Shown: positions 7,717 to 17,084 of the stretch, one piece after another
Numbering within the stretch: position 1 is the stretch's first letter
How the letters are laid out: each line of letters starts with the position of its first letter
NCBI GenBank assembly: GCA_028714035.1
Contig: JAQTNA010000013.1
Location: forward strand, 23,304-87,303
Direction of reading: 5' to 3'
DNA: 64,000 bases
From: Rhodocyclaceae bacterium
Lineage (GTDB): Bacteria; Pseudomonadota; Gammaproteobacteria; Burkholderiales; Rhodocyclaceae
Notes under the pieces: model-generated
Database searches by the model: none
Told to the model about the DNA's origin: nothing
What the model saw: only the letters and a program-made list of their open reading frames with translations
Position numbers and translations under genes: made by a program

Positions 7717-7775
7717 GCGACTCACTGCGCTCCCCTCGCCCACCTGCGGCGGGAGAGGGGCGGGGAGGTGAGGGG
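7717..7775. repeat. GC-rich palindrome G1
   Basis: The sequence contains CTCACTGCGCTCCCCTC, then a CGCCCACCTGCGGCGGGAG palindrome and GGGGAGGTGAGGGG. It is related to the elements inside murD (15921-16022) and arnT (55727-55793), which carry CTCACGACGCTCCCCTC. Here it lies in non-coding DNA after rnpB. Confidence 0.7.
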
Positions 7776-7802
7776 AAACGGGCATGACTTTCATGCCTGT
7801 TT
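7776..7802 (+). terminator. Hairpin downstream of rnpB
   Basis: The arms 7776-7787 and 7791-7802 pair over 12 bp with one mismatch and a CTT loop, ending in GTTT. It may end the rnpB or lipoprotein transcript, but it lies 85 nt past the RNA 3' end and has only a weak U tract. Confidence 0.4.
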
Positions 7803-8030
7803 CAGAGGCGCTCTCGTCGCCCCGGTCGGTCAGGATCTACCTGAACGGCGCCTTCTGCTCCACTTTCTCCCACTCGGCGCCGAGGCCCGGCTCCGGGCTG
7901 TCCGTTGTTCATATTCCACTTTCGGTTTCATTTCTATCTCCTTTGATTTTAAAGGGATATTTTCTCGCTAATTTCTGTCGCAAAGCGCCGCTAAGTCTTT
8001 GTCTCCATTGGAAAATTCCTGAAAAATGGC
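7803..8030. other. Non-coding region upstream of the dcw promoter
   Basis: The stretch from the rnpB 3' end to mraZ (7691-8121) has no supported gene. Short open frames here lack ribosome sites and family features. It is notably AT-richer than the rest of the window between 7915 and 7990, as is usual upstream of a strong promoter. Confidence 0.6.
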
Positions 8031-8058
8031 TTGACCGGAGGTGTGTTTCTGCTCTAAA
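8031..8058 (+). promoter_or_regulatory. Sigma-70 promoter of the dcw cluster
   Basis: TTGACC at 8031-8036 and TCTAAA at 8053-8058 are separated by 16 bp, giving a start point near 8065, about 57 nt before mraZ. It overlaps the MraZ boxes immediately downstream, the classical arrangement of the mra promoter. Confidence 0.7.
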
Positions 8059-8083
8059 GTGGGAATTAGTGGAGAAAAGTGGG
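8059..8083 (+). promoter_or_regulatory. MraZ operator (three GTGGG boxes)
   Basis: GTGGG, GTGGA and GTGGG begin at 8059, 8069 and 8079, exactly 10 bp apart. This is the known binding pattern of MraZ, which represses its own operon. The boxes cover the -10 region and start point of the dcw promoter. Confidence 0.85.
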
Positions 8084-8121
8084 AGAAAATGGCTTCTACC
8101 GCGCTCTCCGTGGAGGTGGGA

Positions 8122-8568
8122 ATGTTTCAAGGTGCGGCGGCGCTGAGTCTCGATGCCAAAGGCAGGTTGGCCATTCCGGCCCGGCATCGCGACGCCCTGA
8201 CGGTGGCCGCCGCCGGTTCCCTGGTGCTCACCGCCCACCCCCACCGTTGTCTTCTTCTCTATCCCCAGCCCGAGTGGGAACCGATCCGGGACCGGGTTCT
8301 CGCCGGTTCCAGCCTGGAAAAGCAATCCGCGCTGTTGAAGCGCCTCCTCGTGGGCTTTGCCCGGGAGGAAGAGATGGATGCGGCCGGGCGCCTCCTGATC
8401 GCCCCGGAGTTGCGGCAATTCGCCCAGATGGACAAGCAGGTCTGGCTGGTCGGCCAGGGAAATCACTTCGAGCTGTGGTCGGATGCCGGCTGGCAGAAGC
8501 AGCAGGAAGCGATCTTTGCCCTGGGTGATGACCTGATGCCCCCCGGCATGGAAAGCCTGTCCCTGTGA
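8122..8568 (+). CDS. mraZ: Transcriptional regulator MraZ
   Basis: MraZ is a DNA-binding repressor of the dcw cluster with two tandem SpoVT/AbrB-like halves. The protein from ATG 8122 has 148 residues, the usual size. The first half has [17 protein letters not shown] and the second has [27 protein letters not shown] just upstream is an excellent ribosome site and rules out the open frame from 8041. The operator at 8059-8083 makes autoregulation very likely. The stop overlaps the rsmH GTG start by 4 bases. Confidence 0.96.
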   Translation: MFQGAAALSLDAKGRLAIPARHRDALTVAAAGSLVLTAHPHRCLLLYPQPEWEPIRDRVLAGSSLEKQSALLKRLLVGFAREEEMDAAGRLLIAPELRQFAQMDKQVWLVGQGNHFELWSDAGWQKQQEAIFALGDDLMPPGMESLSL

Positions 8569-9521
8569 CCGCTGAGGTTCTCGATGCGGCCGACCTGCAC
8601 GTGACCGTGCTCCTGGCGGAAGCGGTAGAGGCTTTGGCGGTTGATCCGGAGGGCGTCTACGTGGACGCCACGTTCGGCCGGGGCGGTCATAGCCGGGCGA
8701 TCCTGGCGCGGCTCGGGGATCGTGGACGCCTCATCGCACTGGACAGGGATCCGCGGGCGGTGGCGGCGGGCGACGCGATCGCGGACGCTCGCCTGAACCT
8801 GGTTCATGCCCCCTTCAGCGAGTTGTCCCAGGTGTTGGCGGCACAGGGGATTTCGGCTGTGGACGGAATTCTGTTCGATCTGGGGGTGTCTTCGCCCCAG
8901 CTGGATGAGGCGGAGCGGGGATTCAGTTTCAGGTTCGATGCGCCCCTGGATATGCGCATGGATACGAGTAGCGGTGAGACGGCGGGCGAGTGGCTGGCGC
9001 GGGCCAGTGTCAGGGAAATCACGGAGGTCTTGAGGAATTATGGCGAAGAACGGTTTGCTTATGAGATTGCAAAGGCGATTGTTGCTGGTCGCGACGGGGA
9101 GGATCCCCAGCCTGTCGCAACTACACGACAACTTGCCACCCTCGTTGCGGCGACCGTGCGCACCCGGGAACCGGGTCAGCATCCCGCGACGCGTACGTTT
9201 CAAGCCCTGCGCATCCACGTCAATCAGGAGCTTGAGGAGCTGTCGCTAGCCTTGCCCCAGGCCATGCAGGCTCTCAAGCCCGGTGGCCGGCTGGCGGTGA
9301 TCAGCTTTCATTCCCTTGAAGACCGCATCGTGAAGCGCTTCCTGCGCGCCGAGGAGAAGCCGGACAACCTGCCGGCGAGGCTGCCGCTACGCGCGTCCGA
9401 ACTGCCTCAGCCGCGCGTGAAGGTGCTCGGCAAGGCCATGAAGCCGTCTCAGGCGGAAGTGGCGGCCAACCCGCGGGCGCGCAGCGCCGTGCTGCGGGTC
9501 GCGGAAAAGCTGGGGGCGTAG
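8565..9521 (+). CDS. rsmH: 16S rRNA m4C1402 N4-methyltransferase
   Basis: RsmH (MraW) adds a methyl to N4 of C1402 in the ribosomal P site, the same base that RsmI methylates on the ribose. The 318-residue protein has the SAM-binding [10 protein letters not shown] (residues 34-43), [34 protein letters not shown] and the C-terminal [15 protein letters not shown]. It starts with GTG inside the end of mraZ, so translation is coupled. It is the second gene of the dcw cluster, as in most bacteria. Confidence 0.96.
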   Translation: MTAEVLDAADLHVTVLLAEAVEALAVDPEGVYVDATFGRGGHSRAILARLGDRGRLIALDRDPRAVAAGDAIADARLNLVHAPFSELSQVLAAQGISAVDGILFDLGVSSPQLDEAERGFSFRFDAPLDMRMDTSSGETAGEWLARASVREITEVLRNYGEERFAYEIAKAIVAGRDGEDPQPVATTRQLATLVAATVRTREPGQHPATRTFQALRIHVNQELEELSLALPQAMQALKPGGRLAVISFHSLEDRIVKRFLRAEEKPDNLPARLPLRASELPQPRVKVLGKAMKPSQAEVAANPRARSAVLRVAEKLGA

Positions 9522-9523
9522 CC

Positions 9524-9805
9524 ATGGTGCGCATCCATATCCTGCTCGCCCTGCTTTGCGTGGCCTGTGCCCTGGGCGTGGTGGCCTCCCAGCACAAGGC
9601 CAGGAAGCTTTACGCCGAGCTGGAGCGGGAGCAGGAGCACATGCGCCAACTGGAAATTGAGTGGGGCCAACTCCAGATCGAGCAGAGTACTCTGGCTGCC
9701 CACGGCCGCGTGGAAGTCATGGCGCGGGGTGACTTGCAGATGGTGACGCCGGTTCCGGGCATGGTTTTGTCTCTGGAGCCGCGTGCTAGCGGGGCGCAGC
9801 CGTGA
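9524..9805 (+). CDS. ftsL: Cell division protein FtsL
   Basis: FtsL is a small bitopic divisome protein that binds FtsB and FtsQ and helps activate the FtsWI synthase. The 93-residue protein has a short cytoplasmic start, one membrane helix at about residues 4-22 (IHILLALLCVACALGVV) and a periplasmic heptad-rich coiled coil (YAELEREQEHMRQLEIEWGQL). Sequence conservation in this family is low, so the call rests on size, topology and its fixed place between rsmH and ftsI. Its last 4 bases overlap the ftsI start. Confidence 0.9.
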   Translation: MVRIHILLALLCVACALGVVASQHKARKLYAELEREQEHMRQLEIEWGQLQIEQSTLAAHGRVEVMARGDLQMVTPVPGMVLSLEPRASGAQP

Positions 9806-11532
9806 AATTCACCCACACGCCCCTGCTCTCCGAGAAGCTGCCCGACTGGCGCGCGCGCATCCTGCTGTTGTTCCTGATGCTGGCGTTCCTGGCGCTGGCC
9901 GTGCGCTCCATCTATCTCCAGGGCATCAACAATGATTTCCTCCAGCAGAAGGGCGCCTCGCGCTACGCGCGGGTGCTGGAACTGCCGGCCACTCGGGGGC
10001 GCATCACCGACCGTAATGGCGAACCCCTGGCCGTCAGCGCACCGGTGAAATCCATCTGGGCCGTGCCCGAATACGTGGAGGTCACGCCTGCCCAGGAGCG
10101 GGATCTGGCGGCGGCGTTGGACATGGACGTGCGGGAACTGGCGCGCCGCCTGGCCATAGAAAAGGATTTTGTCTTCCTGAAGCGCCAGATTCCGCCCCAG
10201 TTGGCGGACAAGGTGGCCACCATGAAGCTGCCTGGCATCTACCAGCAGGCGGAATACCGCCGCTTCTACCCTTCCGCGGAGGTGACCGCCCACCTCATCG
10301 GCTTCACCGGGGCGGACGGGGAAGGACAGGAAGGCATGGAGCTGGCGTTTGACCGCCAGTTGCTGGGGAAGGCGGGCAGCCGCTGGGTCATCAAGGACCG
10401 GCGCGGCCACATCGTCGAGGATGTGCAGAGCATCAAGCCGCCCCGGAACGGCAACGACATCTCCCTGGCCATGGACAGCAAGATCCAGTATCTGGCCTAC
10501 GCCCAGTTGCGCGATTGCGTGGCGGAGCACAAGGCCAAGGGCGCCGGCATCGTGGTCCTGGACGTGAAGACCGGGGAAGTGCTGGCCCTGGTCAATCTCC
10601 CGACCTACAACCCGAACAATCGGGAGCGGCTGTCCGGCGCGCAATTGCGCAACCGGGCCGTAACCGACACCTTCGAGCCGGGCTCGACCATGAAGCCCTT
10701 TACCATCGCCCTGGGCCTGGAGAGCGGCAAGTACCGGCCGGATACCATCATCCAGACCGGCAACGGCCACCTCACCATCGGCAAGGCCACGGTGCATGAT
10801 TCCCATCCGGGAGGCGCCATGAGCGTGTCCCAGGTGATCCAGAAATCGTCCAATGTCGGCGCCACCCGGATCGCCCTCTCCCTGCCGCCGGAAGACATGT
10901 GGAACAACTTCGAGAGCCTGGGTTTCGGCAATCCGCCCAAGCTGGGTTTCCCCGGCGAGGCCACGGGGCGGGTGCGGCCCTGGAAATACTGGCGGCCGAT
11001 CGAGCAGGCCACCATGTCCTTCGGCCACGGCATTTCCGTGAGCCTGGTGCAACTGGCCCGCGCCTACGAAGTGTTTGCCCGGGACGGGGATATGCTGCCC
11101 GTATCGCTGCGGCGCATGGAGGGCCCGGCACCGGCCGGCAAGCAGGTTCTTTCGCCGGAAACGGCCCGGCAGGTGCGCGCCATGCTGGAACTGGTGGTGC
11201 AGCCCGGGGGCACGGCCACCAAGGCGGCCATCCCCGGTTACCGGGCGGCCGGCAAGACCGGAACCGCGCACAAGCTGGACGGCGGCCACTATGCGGAGAA
11301 CCGCTACATCGCGTCGTTCGTCGGGTTCGCGCCGGCTTCCGATCCCCGCCTCATCGTCGCCGTCATGGTGGATGAGCCTTCTGCCGGCAAGTATTACGGC
11401 GGCGATGTGGCGGCTCCGGTGTTTTCCCGGGTGATGGCCGGCGCCCTGCGCACCCTGGGTGTGGCACCGGATGCCCCCATCAAACCCCTGCAATACGCGG
11501 TCAAGGTGGAAGACGTGAAGGAGAGCATGTGA
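9802..11532 (+). CDS. ftsI: Septal peptidoglycan transpeptidase FtsI (PBP3)
   Basis: FtsI cross-links septal peptidoglycan. The 576-residue protein has an N-terminal membrane anchor (about residues 19-37), a dimerisation/pedestal domain with GRITDRNGEPLA, and the penicillin-binding domain. Active-site motifs are STMK (catalytic Ser295, Lys298), SSN (349-351) and KTGT (485-488). It is the target of beta-lactams in this family. The gene overlaps both ftsL and murE by 4 bases, which implies tight translational coupling. Confidence 0.97.
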   Translation: MKFTHTPLLSEKLPDWRARILLLFLMLAFLALAVRSIYLQGINNDFLQQKGASRYARVLELPATRGRITDRNGEPLAVSAPVKSIWAVPEYVEVTPAQERDLAAALDMDVRELARRLAIEKDFVFLKRQIPPQLADKVATMKLPGIYQQAEYRRFYPSAEVTAHLIGFTGADGEGQEGMELAFDRQLLGKAGSRWVIKDRRGHIVEDVQSIKPPRNGNDISLAMDSKIQYLAYAQLRDCVAEHKAKGAGIVVLDVKTGEVLALVNLPTYNPNNRERLSGAQLRNRAVTDTFEPGSTMKPFTIALGLESGKYRPDTIIQTGNGHLTIGKATVHDSHPGGAMSVSQVIQKSSNVGATRIALSLPPEDMWNNFESLGFGNPPKLGFPGEATGRVRPWKYWRPIEQATMSFGHGISVSLVQLARAYEVFARDGDMLPVSLRRMEGPAPAGKQVLSPETARQVRAMLELVVQPGGTATKAAIPGYRAAGKTGTAHKLDGGHYAENRYIASFVGFAPASDPRLIVAVMVDEPSAGKYYGGDVAAPVFSRVMAGALRTLGVAPDAPIKPLQYAVKVEDVKESM

Positions 11533-13013
11533 TGCGCGACACGGCTATCCACCTGCTGGAAATGCTGGCGGCCCAGGGTGCCTATCCCGTGGGTATCTGC
11601 GCCGATTCGCGCAACATCGCGCCGCGCGAACTGTTCCTGGCCTTTCCGGGCGCACTGAGCGACGGCCGGCGTTTCATTGCCGATGCGGCGGCCCGCGGCG
11701 CCGCCGCCGTGCTGTGGGAAAAGGCCGGGTTCGCCTGGGACGAGACGCTGGAGTTGGCCCATCTCCCGGTGGATGGCCTGCCGAGCCTGGCCGGCCACCT
11801 TGCACACGAACTCTGCGGTCGCCCCTCGGAGAAGCTCTGGCTGGCGGGCGTGACCGGCACCAACGGCAAGACCTCGGTCTCCCAGTGGCTGGCCGTGGCG
11901 CTGACCCTGCTCGGCATGAAGTGTGCCGTCGTCGGCACCCTGGGCAACGGCTTTCCGGGGCACCTGGCGGCGAGCGTCAACACGACGCCGGATGCGGTCG
12001 CGCTGCACCGGGCCCTGTCCGGCTTCCTGGCTCAGGGCGCCCAGGCGGCGGTCATGGAGGTCTCCTCCATCGGCCTGCACCAGGGGCGGGTGAACGGAGC
12101 CGCCTTCAACGCCGCCGCCTTTACCAACCTGTCCCGGGACCATCTGGATTACCACGGTACGCTGGAAGCCTACGCGGCGACCAAGGCCCTGCTGTTCGAG
12201 ACCGCCGGTCTCGAGTGCGCGGTGCTCAATCTGGACGATGCCTTCGGCCGGGACATGGCAGGGCGCCTCTCCGGCAGCGGCGTGCGTCGCATCGGCTATA
12301 GCCTGGAAGGAGCGGGCGGCACGGAGGAAACGGTTCAGGCCCGGGATATCGCCGCCACGGCGCGCGGCCAGCGCTTCACCCTGTGCCTCGCGGACCAGGA
12401 AATTCCGGTGGAGGTGGCCCTCGTAGGGCGCTTCAACCTGGAAAACCTGTTGTGCGTCGCGGGCCTGCTCCGGGCGGCGGGTTTCGGCGCCGCGGAAATC
12501 GCCGGCGTGCTGCCGCGGCTTCTGCCGCCCGCCGGACGGATGCAGATGCTGGGCGGGGAGGGCGAGCCCCTGGTGGTGGTGGATTACGCCCATACCCCGG
12601 ACGCCCTGGCGAAAGTGCTGGCGGCGCTGCGGCCCACGGCCGAGGCGCGGGGCGGCAAGCTGACCTGCGTCTTCGGTTGCGGCGGCAACCGGGACAAGGG
12701 CAAGCGGCCCCTCATGGGGCAGGTGGCCGCGCGCCTGGCGGATCGGGTGTTGCTCACCAGCGACAATCCCCGGGGCGAGAATCCGGGGACGATCCTCAAG
12801 GAGATTCATGCCGGCGCGCCGGCAGCCGAGGTCATCGCAGACCGGGGCGAGGCCATTCGTACCGCCCTGCTGGACGCCGTGCCGGAGGATGTGGTGCTGC
12901 TGGCCGGCAAGGGACACGAGACCTACCAGGAAACCGCGGGCAAGCGCGTCCATTTCTCGGATATGGAACAGGCTGCCAATGGGCTCGCGGCCCGGGAGGG
13001 GGTGCGCTCATGA
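11529..13013 (+). CDS. murE: UDP-MurNAc-tripeptide synthetase MurE (meso-DAP type)
   Basis: MurE adds the third residue to the peptidoglycan stem peptide in the cytoplasm. The 494-residue ligase has the P-loop GTNGKTS (110-116), the EVSS motif, NLSRDHLDYHG and DYAHTPDAL. The specificity motif SDNPRGENP (from residue 411) is the DNPR form that selects meso-diaminopimelate, as expected in a Gram-negative cell. The lysine in TKALLF near residue 220 is the likely carbamylated residue. It overlaps ftsI and murF by 4 bases each. Confidence 0.97.
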   Translation: MMRDTAIHLLEMLAAQGAYPVGICADSRNIAPRELFLAFPGALSDGRRFIADAAARGAAAVLWEKAGFAWDETLELAHLPVDGLPSLAGHLAHELCGRPSEKLWLAGVTGTNGKTSVSQWLAVALTLLGMKCAVVGTLGNGFPGHLAASVNTTPDAVALHRALSGFLAQGAQAAVMEVSSIGLHQGRVNGAAFNAAAFTNLSRDHLDYHGTLEAYAATKALLFETAGLECAVLNLDDAFGRDMAGRLSGSGVRRIGYSLEGAGGTEETVQARDIAATARGQRFTLCLADQEIPVEVALVGRFNLENLLCVAGLLRAAGFGAAEIAGVLPRLLPPAGRMQMLGGEGEPLVVVDYAHTPDALAKVLAALRPTAEARGGKLTCVFGCGGNRDKGKRPLMGQVAARLADRVLLTSDNPRGENPGTILKEIHAGAPAAEVIADRGEAIRTALLDAVPEDVVLLAGKGHETYQETAGKRVHFSDMEQAANGLAAREGVRS

Positions 13014-14398
13014 TGATGAACCTGAGACAGGCAGCCCTGGCCGTTGCCGGCCGGGTCCGGGGAGCGGACGCAGAATTCGAGGCCGTGTCCACCGACACCC
13101 GCAGCATCGCCGCGGGCGACCTGTTCGTCGCCCTGCGTGGCGAGCGTTTCGATGGCCACGACTATCTGGCCGTCGCCGCCGGGCAGGGCGCGGTCGCTGC
13201 ACTGGTGGATGAAGCCTGGGCCGGGAACCATGCCGAGGCTCCGCTGCCACTGGTGATCGCGGACGACACCCGTCTGGCCCTGGGGCGCCTGGCGGCCCAC
13301 TGGCGGGCCGATTTTGAGATCCCCCTGGTGGGTGTGACCGGCAGCAACGGCAAGACCACGGTCAAGGAAATGACCGCGGCCATCCTGCGCGCCCAGGCCC
13401 GCCTGGATGGTGCCGATGGGGAAGAGGCCGTGCTGGCGACCCAGGGCAATCTGAACAACGACATCGGCCTGCCCCTGACCCTGCTGCGCCTGCGGGGCCA
13501 TCACCGCGCGGCGGTGGTCGAGATGGGCATGAATCACCCCGGCGAGATCGCCTATCTGACGAAATTGGCACAACCCACGGTGGCCCTGGTGAACAACGCC
13601 CAGCGGGCCCATCTGGCCGGGATGGGCGGCCTGGCGGAGGTCGCCGAGGAGAAGGGCGCCATCTACGGCGGCCTGGGTCCGGAGGGCGTGGCGGTGGTCA
13701 ACGGGGGCGATCCTTACTGCGCCTACTGGCGCGGGCTGAACGCCGGGCGTAGCGTCCTCACCTTCGCCCTGGATCAGCCGGCCGACGTGTCTGGGCGTTT
13801 CGAGGCGAAGGGCTATGCCAGCCTGGTCCGGGTCGCCACGCCGGAAGGCGACACCGAGTTTCTGCTGCCCCTGCCGGGCCGGCACAACGTGATGAACGCC
13901 CTGGCCGCGACGGCCGCCGCCCTGGCCGCCTGCGCCTCGCTCGACGCGGTGGCGGCGGGTCTCTCGGGCTTTTCCGGCGTCAAGGGGCGGCTGCAAAGGA
14001 AGACGGCGCTGGGTGGCGCGGTCCTGCTGGACGACAGCTACAACGCCAACCCGGATTCGGTGCGGGCCGCCATCGAGGTCCTGGCCATGACGCCGGGCCG
14101 GACCGTTCTGGTGTTGGGCGACATGGGCGAGATCGGCGAGCGGGCCGGCCAACTGCATGACGAGATCGGCGGCTATGCCAAGAGCCAGGGTGTGGATCAG
14201 TTGTTCGGGCTGGGGGAACTGGCCGAGACGGCGGTGCACAACTTCGGCAACGGGGGGCGCCACTTCCGGCGTGTGGAAGACCTGGTGGCCGCCCTGGTGC
14301 CGGAACTGGACGCCGATACGGTCGTTCTCGTGAAGGGTTCCCGATTCATGCGCATGGAGCGAGTGGCCGACGCCATCACCGCTCCCAAGAAGGACTGA
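13010..14398 (+). CDS. murF: UDP-MurNAc-tripeptide:D-Ala-D-Ala ligase MurF
   Basis: MurF attaches D-Ala-D-Ala to complete the pentapeptide precursor. From ATG 13010 the protein has 462 residues with the P-loop GSNGKTT (111-117), QGNLNNDIGLPLTLL, EMGMNHPGEI and DDSYNANPDSVRAA. The open frame continues far upstream inside murE, but only this start fits the family. It overlaps the murE stop (ATGA), and ATGs at 13013 and 13016 are also in frame. It works with Ddl, encoded at 21778 in the same cluster. Confidence 0.97.
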   Translation: MMMNLRQAALAVAGRVRGADAEFEAVSTDTRSIAAGDLFVALRGERFDGHDYLAVAAGQGAVAALVDEAWAGNHAEAPLPLVIADDTRLALGRLAAHWRADFEIPLVGVTGSNGKTTVKEMTAAILRAQARLDGADGEEAVLATQGNLNNDIGLPLTLLRLRGHHRAAVVEMGMNHPGEIAYLTKLAQPTVALVNNAQRAHLAGMGGLAEVAEEKGAIYGGLGPEGVAVVNGGDPYCAYWRGLNAGRSVLTFALDQPADVSGRFEAKGYASLVRVATPEGDTEFLLPLPGRHNVMNALAATAAALAACASLDAVAAGLSGFSGVKGRLQRKTALGGAVLLDDSYNANPDSVRAAIEVLAMTPGRTVLVLGDMGEIGERAGQLHDEIGGYAKSQGVDQLFGLGELAETAVHNFGNGGRHFRRVEDLVAALVPELDADTVVLVKGSRFMRMERVADAITAPKKD

Positions 14399-14404
14399 AA
14401 GATC

Positions 14405-15574
14405 ATGTTGCTTGAACTTGCAAACTGGCTGGCCCGCGACATCCGGGCTTTCCACGTTTTCAACTACATCACCCTGCGGGCGGTGCTGGCCACCATGACG
14501 GCCCTGGCCATTTCCTTCGCGGCCGGGCCGGCCTTCATCCGCTGGCTCGCCGCCAAGAAGATCGGCCAGTCGGTGCGTAGCGATGGGCCCCAGACCCACC
14601 TGGCCAAATCGGGTACTCCCACCATGGGCGGCGGCCTGATCCTCATTTCCCTGGGCTTGTCCACCCTGCTCTGGGCCGACCTGTCCAACCGCTTCATCTG
14701 GATCGTACTCATCGTCACCCTGGGTTTCGGCGCGGTGGGCTGGGTGGATGACTGGCGCAAGGTGGTGTACCGGAATCCGGATGGGCTGTCGGCCCGGGCC
14801 AAGTATTTCTGGCAGTCCGCCATCGGCGTGGTGGCCGCCATCTACATCGTCTTCTCCATTTCCGCCCCGAACAACGAGAAGGTGATGCAGCTCTTCTTCC
14901 AGTGGGTGGGCAGCGGCTTTACCCTGGAGTTGCCGCTCAAGGCGGCCCTGATCGTGCCCTTCTTCAAGACGGTTTCCTATCCCCTGGGCCTCTTCGGTTT
15001 CATCCTGCTGACCTACTTCGTGATCGTGGGCAGCAGCAACGCGGTGAACCTCACGGACGGCCTGGACGGCCTGGCCATCATGCCCACGGTCATGGTGGGC
15101 TCGGCTCTGGGTATCTTCGCCTACGTGGCCGGCAACGCCGTCTACTCCAAGTATCTGCTCCTGCCCTATATCCCGGGCGCGGGGGAGCTGGCCGTGTTCT
15201 GCGGGGCGCTGGCCGGTGCCGGCCTGGGCTTCCTCTGGTTCAACGCCTACCCGGCCGAAGTGTTCATGGGCGATGTGGGTGCCCTGGCCCTGGGTGCCGC
15301 CCTGGGCGCCGTGGCCGTGGTGGTCAGGCAGGAAATCGTGCTGTTCATCATGGGGGGCGTGTTCGTGGCCGAGACCCTCTCGGTCATGCTCCAGGTGAGC
15401 TGGTTCAAATACACCAAGAAGAAGTACGGCCAGGGCCGGCGCATCCTGCTCATGGCGCCCCTGCACCATCATTTCGAACAGAAGGGCTGGAAGGAGACCC
15501 AGGTGGTCGTGCGCTTCTGGATCATCACCATTTTGCTCGTGTTGTTCGGACTGTCCACCCTGAAGCTGCGTTGA
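14405..15574 (+). CDS. mraY: Phospho-MurNAc-pentapeptide transferase MraY
   Basis: MraY transfers phospho-MurNAc-pentapeptide to undecaprenyl phosphate, giving lipid I at the inner membrane. The 389-residue protein has about ten membrane helices. Conserved catalytic regions are WVDDWRKV (Asp115-Asp116), [10 protein letters not shown] (Asp218, Asp221), [11 protein letters not shown] and the cytoplasmic APLHHHFE loop. The length is slightly above E. coli MraY (360), mostly in the first periplasmic part. It is 6 bases after murF. Confidence 0.97.
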   Translation: MLLELANWLARDIRAFHVFNYITLRAVLATMTALAISFAAGPAFIRWLAAKKIGQSVRSDGPQTHLAKSGTPTMGGGLILISLGLSTLLWADLSNRFIWIVLIVTLGFGAVGWVDDWRKVVYRNPDGLSARAKYFWQSAIGVVAAIYIVFSISAPNNEKVMQLFFQWVGSGFTLELPLKAALIVPFFKTVSYPLGLFGFILLTYFVIVGSSNAVNLTDGLDGLAIMPTVMVGSALGIFAYVAGNAVYSKYLLLPYIPGAGELAVFCGALAGAGLGFLWFNAYPAEVFMGDVGALALGAALGAVAVVVRQEIVLFIMGGVFVAETLSVMLQVSWFKYTKKKYGQGRRILLMAPLHHHFEQKGWKETQVVVRFWIITILLVLFGLSTLKLR

Positions 15575-15578
15575 AGCC

Positions 15579-17084
15579 ATGAACCTCAAAGGCAAACACG
15601 TTCTCGTCCTGGGCCTCGGTGAATCGGGGCTGGCCATGGCCCTGTGGCTGGCCAGGGGCGGCGCGCGCCTGCGGGTAGCCGACAGCCGGGCCAATCCGCC
15701 TGGGCTGGCGCAGCTTGCCCAGGGGGCGCCGGACGCGGAGCGGGCCTTCGGGCCGTTTGCCCTCGCGCTGCTGGAAGGCGTGGAGGTGCTGGCCCTGAGT
15801 CCCGGCCTCTCGCCGGAAGAGGATGTGGTCAGGGAAGCCCGGCGCCGGGGTATTCCGGTCACGGGCGAGATCGAGATATTCGCCCAGGCCTTGCGGGATC
15901 TGGGTTGGCGCGATCAAGCCCTCACCCCCTCTCCCCTAGCCCCTCTCCCGCCCGCGGGCGAGGGGAACTTCGAGCGGCTTGCGCCGGCTGTAAAGCTGGA
16001 GGGGAGCGTCGTGAGCCGCCCCGGCGGCTGTAAAGTGATTGCCATCACCGGCACCAACGGCAAGACCACCACCACGAGCCTGGTGGGTGCCATGTGCCGC
16101 GCCGCGGGCCTGGTCACGGAGGTCGCCGGCAACATCAGCCCGGCGGCGCTTGCCGCCCTCATGGACTGCGTGGACCAGGGTCGGGTGCCGGATGTCTGGG
16201 TGCTGGAACTCTCCAGTTTCCAGTTGGAGACTCTGGAGACCCTGGCGCCGGAGGCGGCGACCGTCCTCAACGTCACCGACGACCACCTGGATCGCCACGG
16301 CGACCTGGACGCTTACGGCGCCGCCAAGGCCCGCATCTTCCAGGGCAACGGTGTGCAGGTGTTGAACCGCCAGGATGCACGGGTGCTGGCCATGGCCGCG
16401 CCGGACCGGAGAATCATGACTTTCGGCCTGGATCGGCCGATAGGCGAGGGCGACTTCGGCCTGATTCATACCGGCGGGCAATCCTGGCTGGCCGAGGGTA
16501 GCGAACTGCTCATGTCCCTTGCCGACCTGCCGCTGGTGGGGCTGCACAACGCCGCGAATGCGCTGGCGGGCCTCGCGCTGTGCCGCGCCGTCGGCCTGCC
16601 TTTGGCCCCCCTGCTGGCAGCCTTGCGCGGCTTCCGGGGGCTGCCGCACCGGGTGGAGTGGGTGGCCGACATCGCCGGCGTGTCCTTCTTTGACGACTCC
16701 AAGGGCACCAACGTCGGTGCCACGGTGGCGGCCCTGGAAGGACTGGGGAGGAAGGTGGCGCTGATCGGTGGCGGTGACGGCAAAGGCCAGGATTTCTCGC
16801 CCTTGAAGGAGGCAGTGGCCCGTCATGCCCGCACCGTCGTGCTCATCGGCCGGGACGCGCCCCTGATCGAGGCGGCGCTCGAAGGGTGTGGCGTGCCGGT
16901 GCAGAGGGCGTCGGACATGAGCGAGGCCGTCAGGCTGGCCCATGCCGCAGCACGGGCCGGGGATGCGGTGCTGCTCTCTCCCGCCTGCGCCAGCTGGGAC
17001 ATGTTCAAGAACTACGCCCATCGGGCCGAGGTGTTCATCGCCGCGGTAAAAGTCATCGCCGCAAAACCGGAGGCCGGGAAATGA
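15579..17084 (+). CDS. murD: MurD ligase with an in-frame repeat insertion
   Basis: MurD adds D-glutamate to UDP-MurNAc-L-Ala. The protein has 501 residues, about 60 more than E. coli MurD. Typical parts are [16 protein letters not shown], the P-loop GTNGKTT (158-164), [22 protein letters not shown] and [17 protein letters not shown]. Most of the extra length is a proline- and glycine-rich stretch at about residues 113-151 between the N-terminal domain and the P-loop. It is encoded by a GC-rich palindrome also found in arnT. The linker position probably lets the enzyme keep working. The gene overlaps ftsW by 4 bases and no frameshift is seen. Confidence 0.95.
   Translation: MNLKGKHVLVLGLGESGLAMALWLARGGARLRVADSRANPPGLAQLAQGAPDAERAFGPFALALLEGVEVLALSPGLSPEEDVVREARRRGIPVTGEIEIFAQALRDLGWRDQALTPSPLAPLPPAGEGNFERLAPAVKLEGSVVSRPGGCKVIAITGTNGKTTTTSLVGAMCRAAGLVTEVAGNISPAALAALMDCVDQGRVPDVWVLELSSFQLETLETLAPEAATVLNVTDDHLDRHGDLDAYGAAKARIFQGNGVQVLNRQDARVLAMAAPDRRIMTFGLDRPIGEGDFGLIHTGGQSWLAEGSELLMSLADLPLVGLHNAANALAGLALCRAVGLPLAPLLAALRGFRGLPHRVEWVADIAGVSFFDDSKGTNVGATVAALEGLGRKVALIGGGDGKGQDFSPLKEAVARHARTVVLIGRDAPLIEAALEGCGVPVQRASDMSEAVRLAHAAARAGDAVLLSPACASWDMFKNYAHRAEVFIAAVKVIAAKPEAGK
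15921..16022 (+). repeat. GC-rich palindrome G2 inside murD
   Basis: This in-frame insertion has a CCCGCCCGCGGGCG palindrome near 15948, flanking pyrimidine-rich and purine-rich strands, and GGAGGGGAGCGTCGTGAGCC at 15998-16017. The last 20 bases are identical to the complement of 55735-55754 in arnT. An 11-bp direct repeat CGGCTGTAAAG occurs at 15985-15995 and 16025-16035. Confidence 0.85.

Noticed and set aside
7784..8146. A 120-codon open frame between rnpB and mraZ
   Set aside because: It crosses the mra promoter and MraZ boxes, lacks a ribosome site and resembles no family.
8565..9521. RsmH and RsmI as an unusual joint system because both act on C1402
   Set aside because: Both enzymes are standard in bacteria and their proximity near rnpB and the dcw cluster is common in Proteobacteria.
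12923..15862. A 979-codon open frame on the minus strand through murF and mraY
   Set aside because: It is antisense to well-supported genes, has no family motif, and long antisense frames are expected in GC-rich DNA with strong third-base bias.
15579..17084. murD as a frameshifted or broken gene because of its length
   Set aside because: The frame is continuous and all MurD motifs are present; the extra residues are explained by an in-frame repeat.
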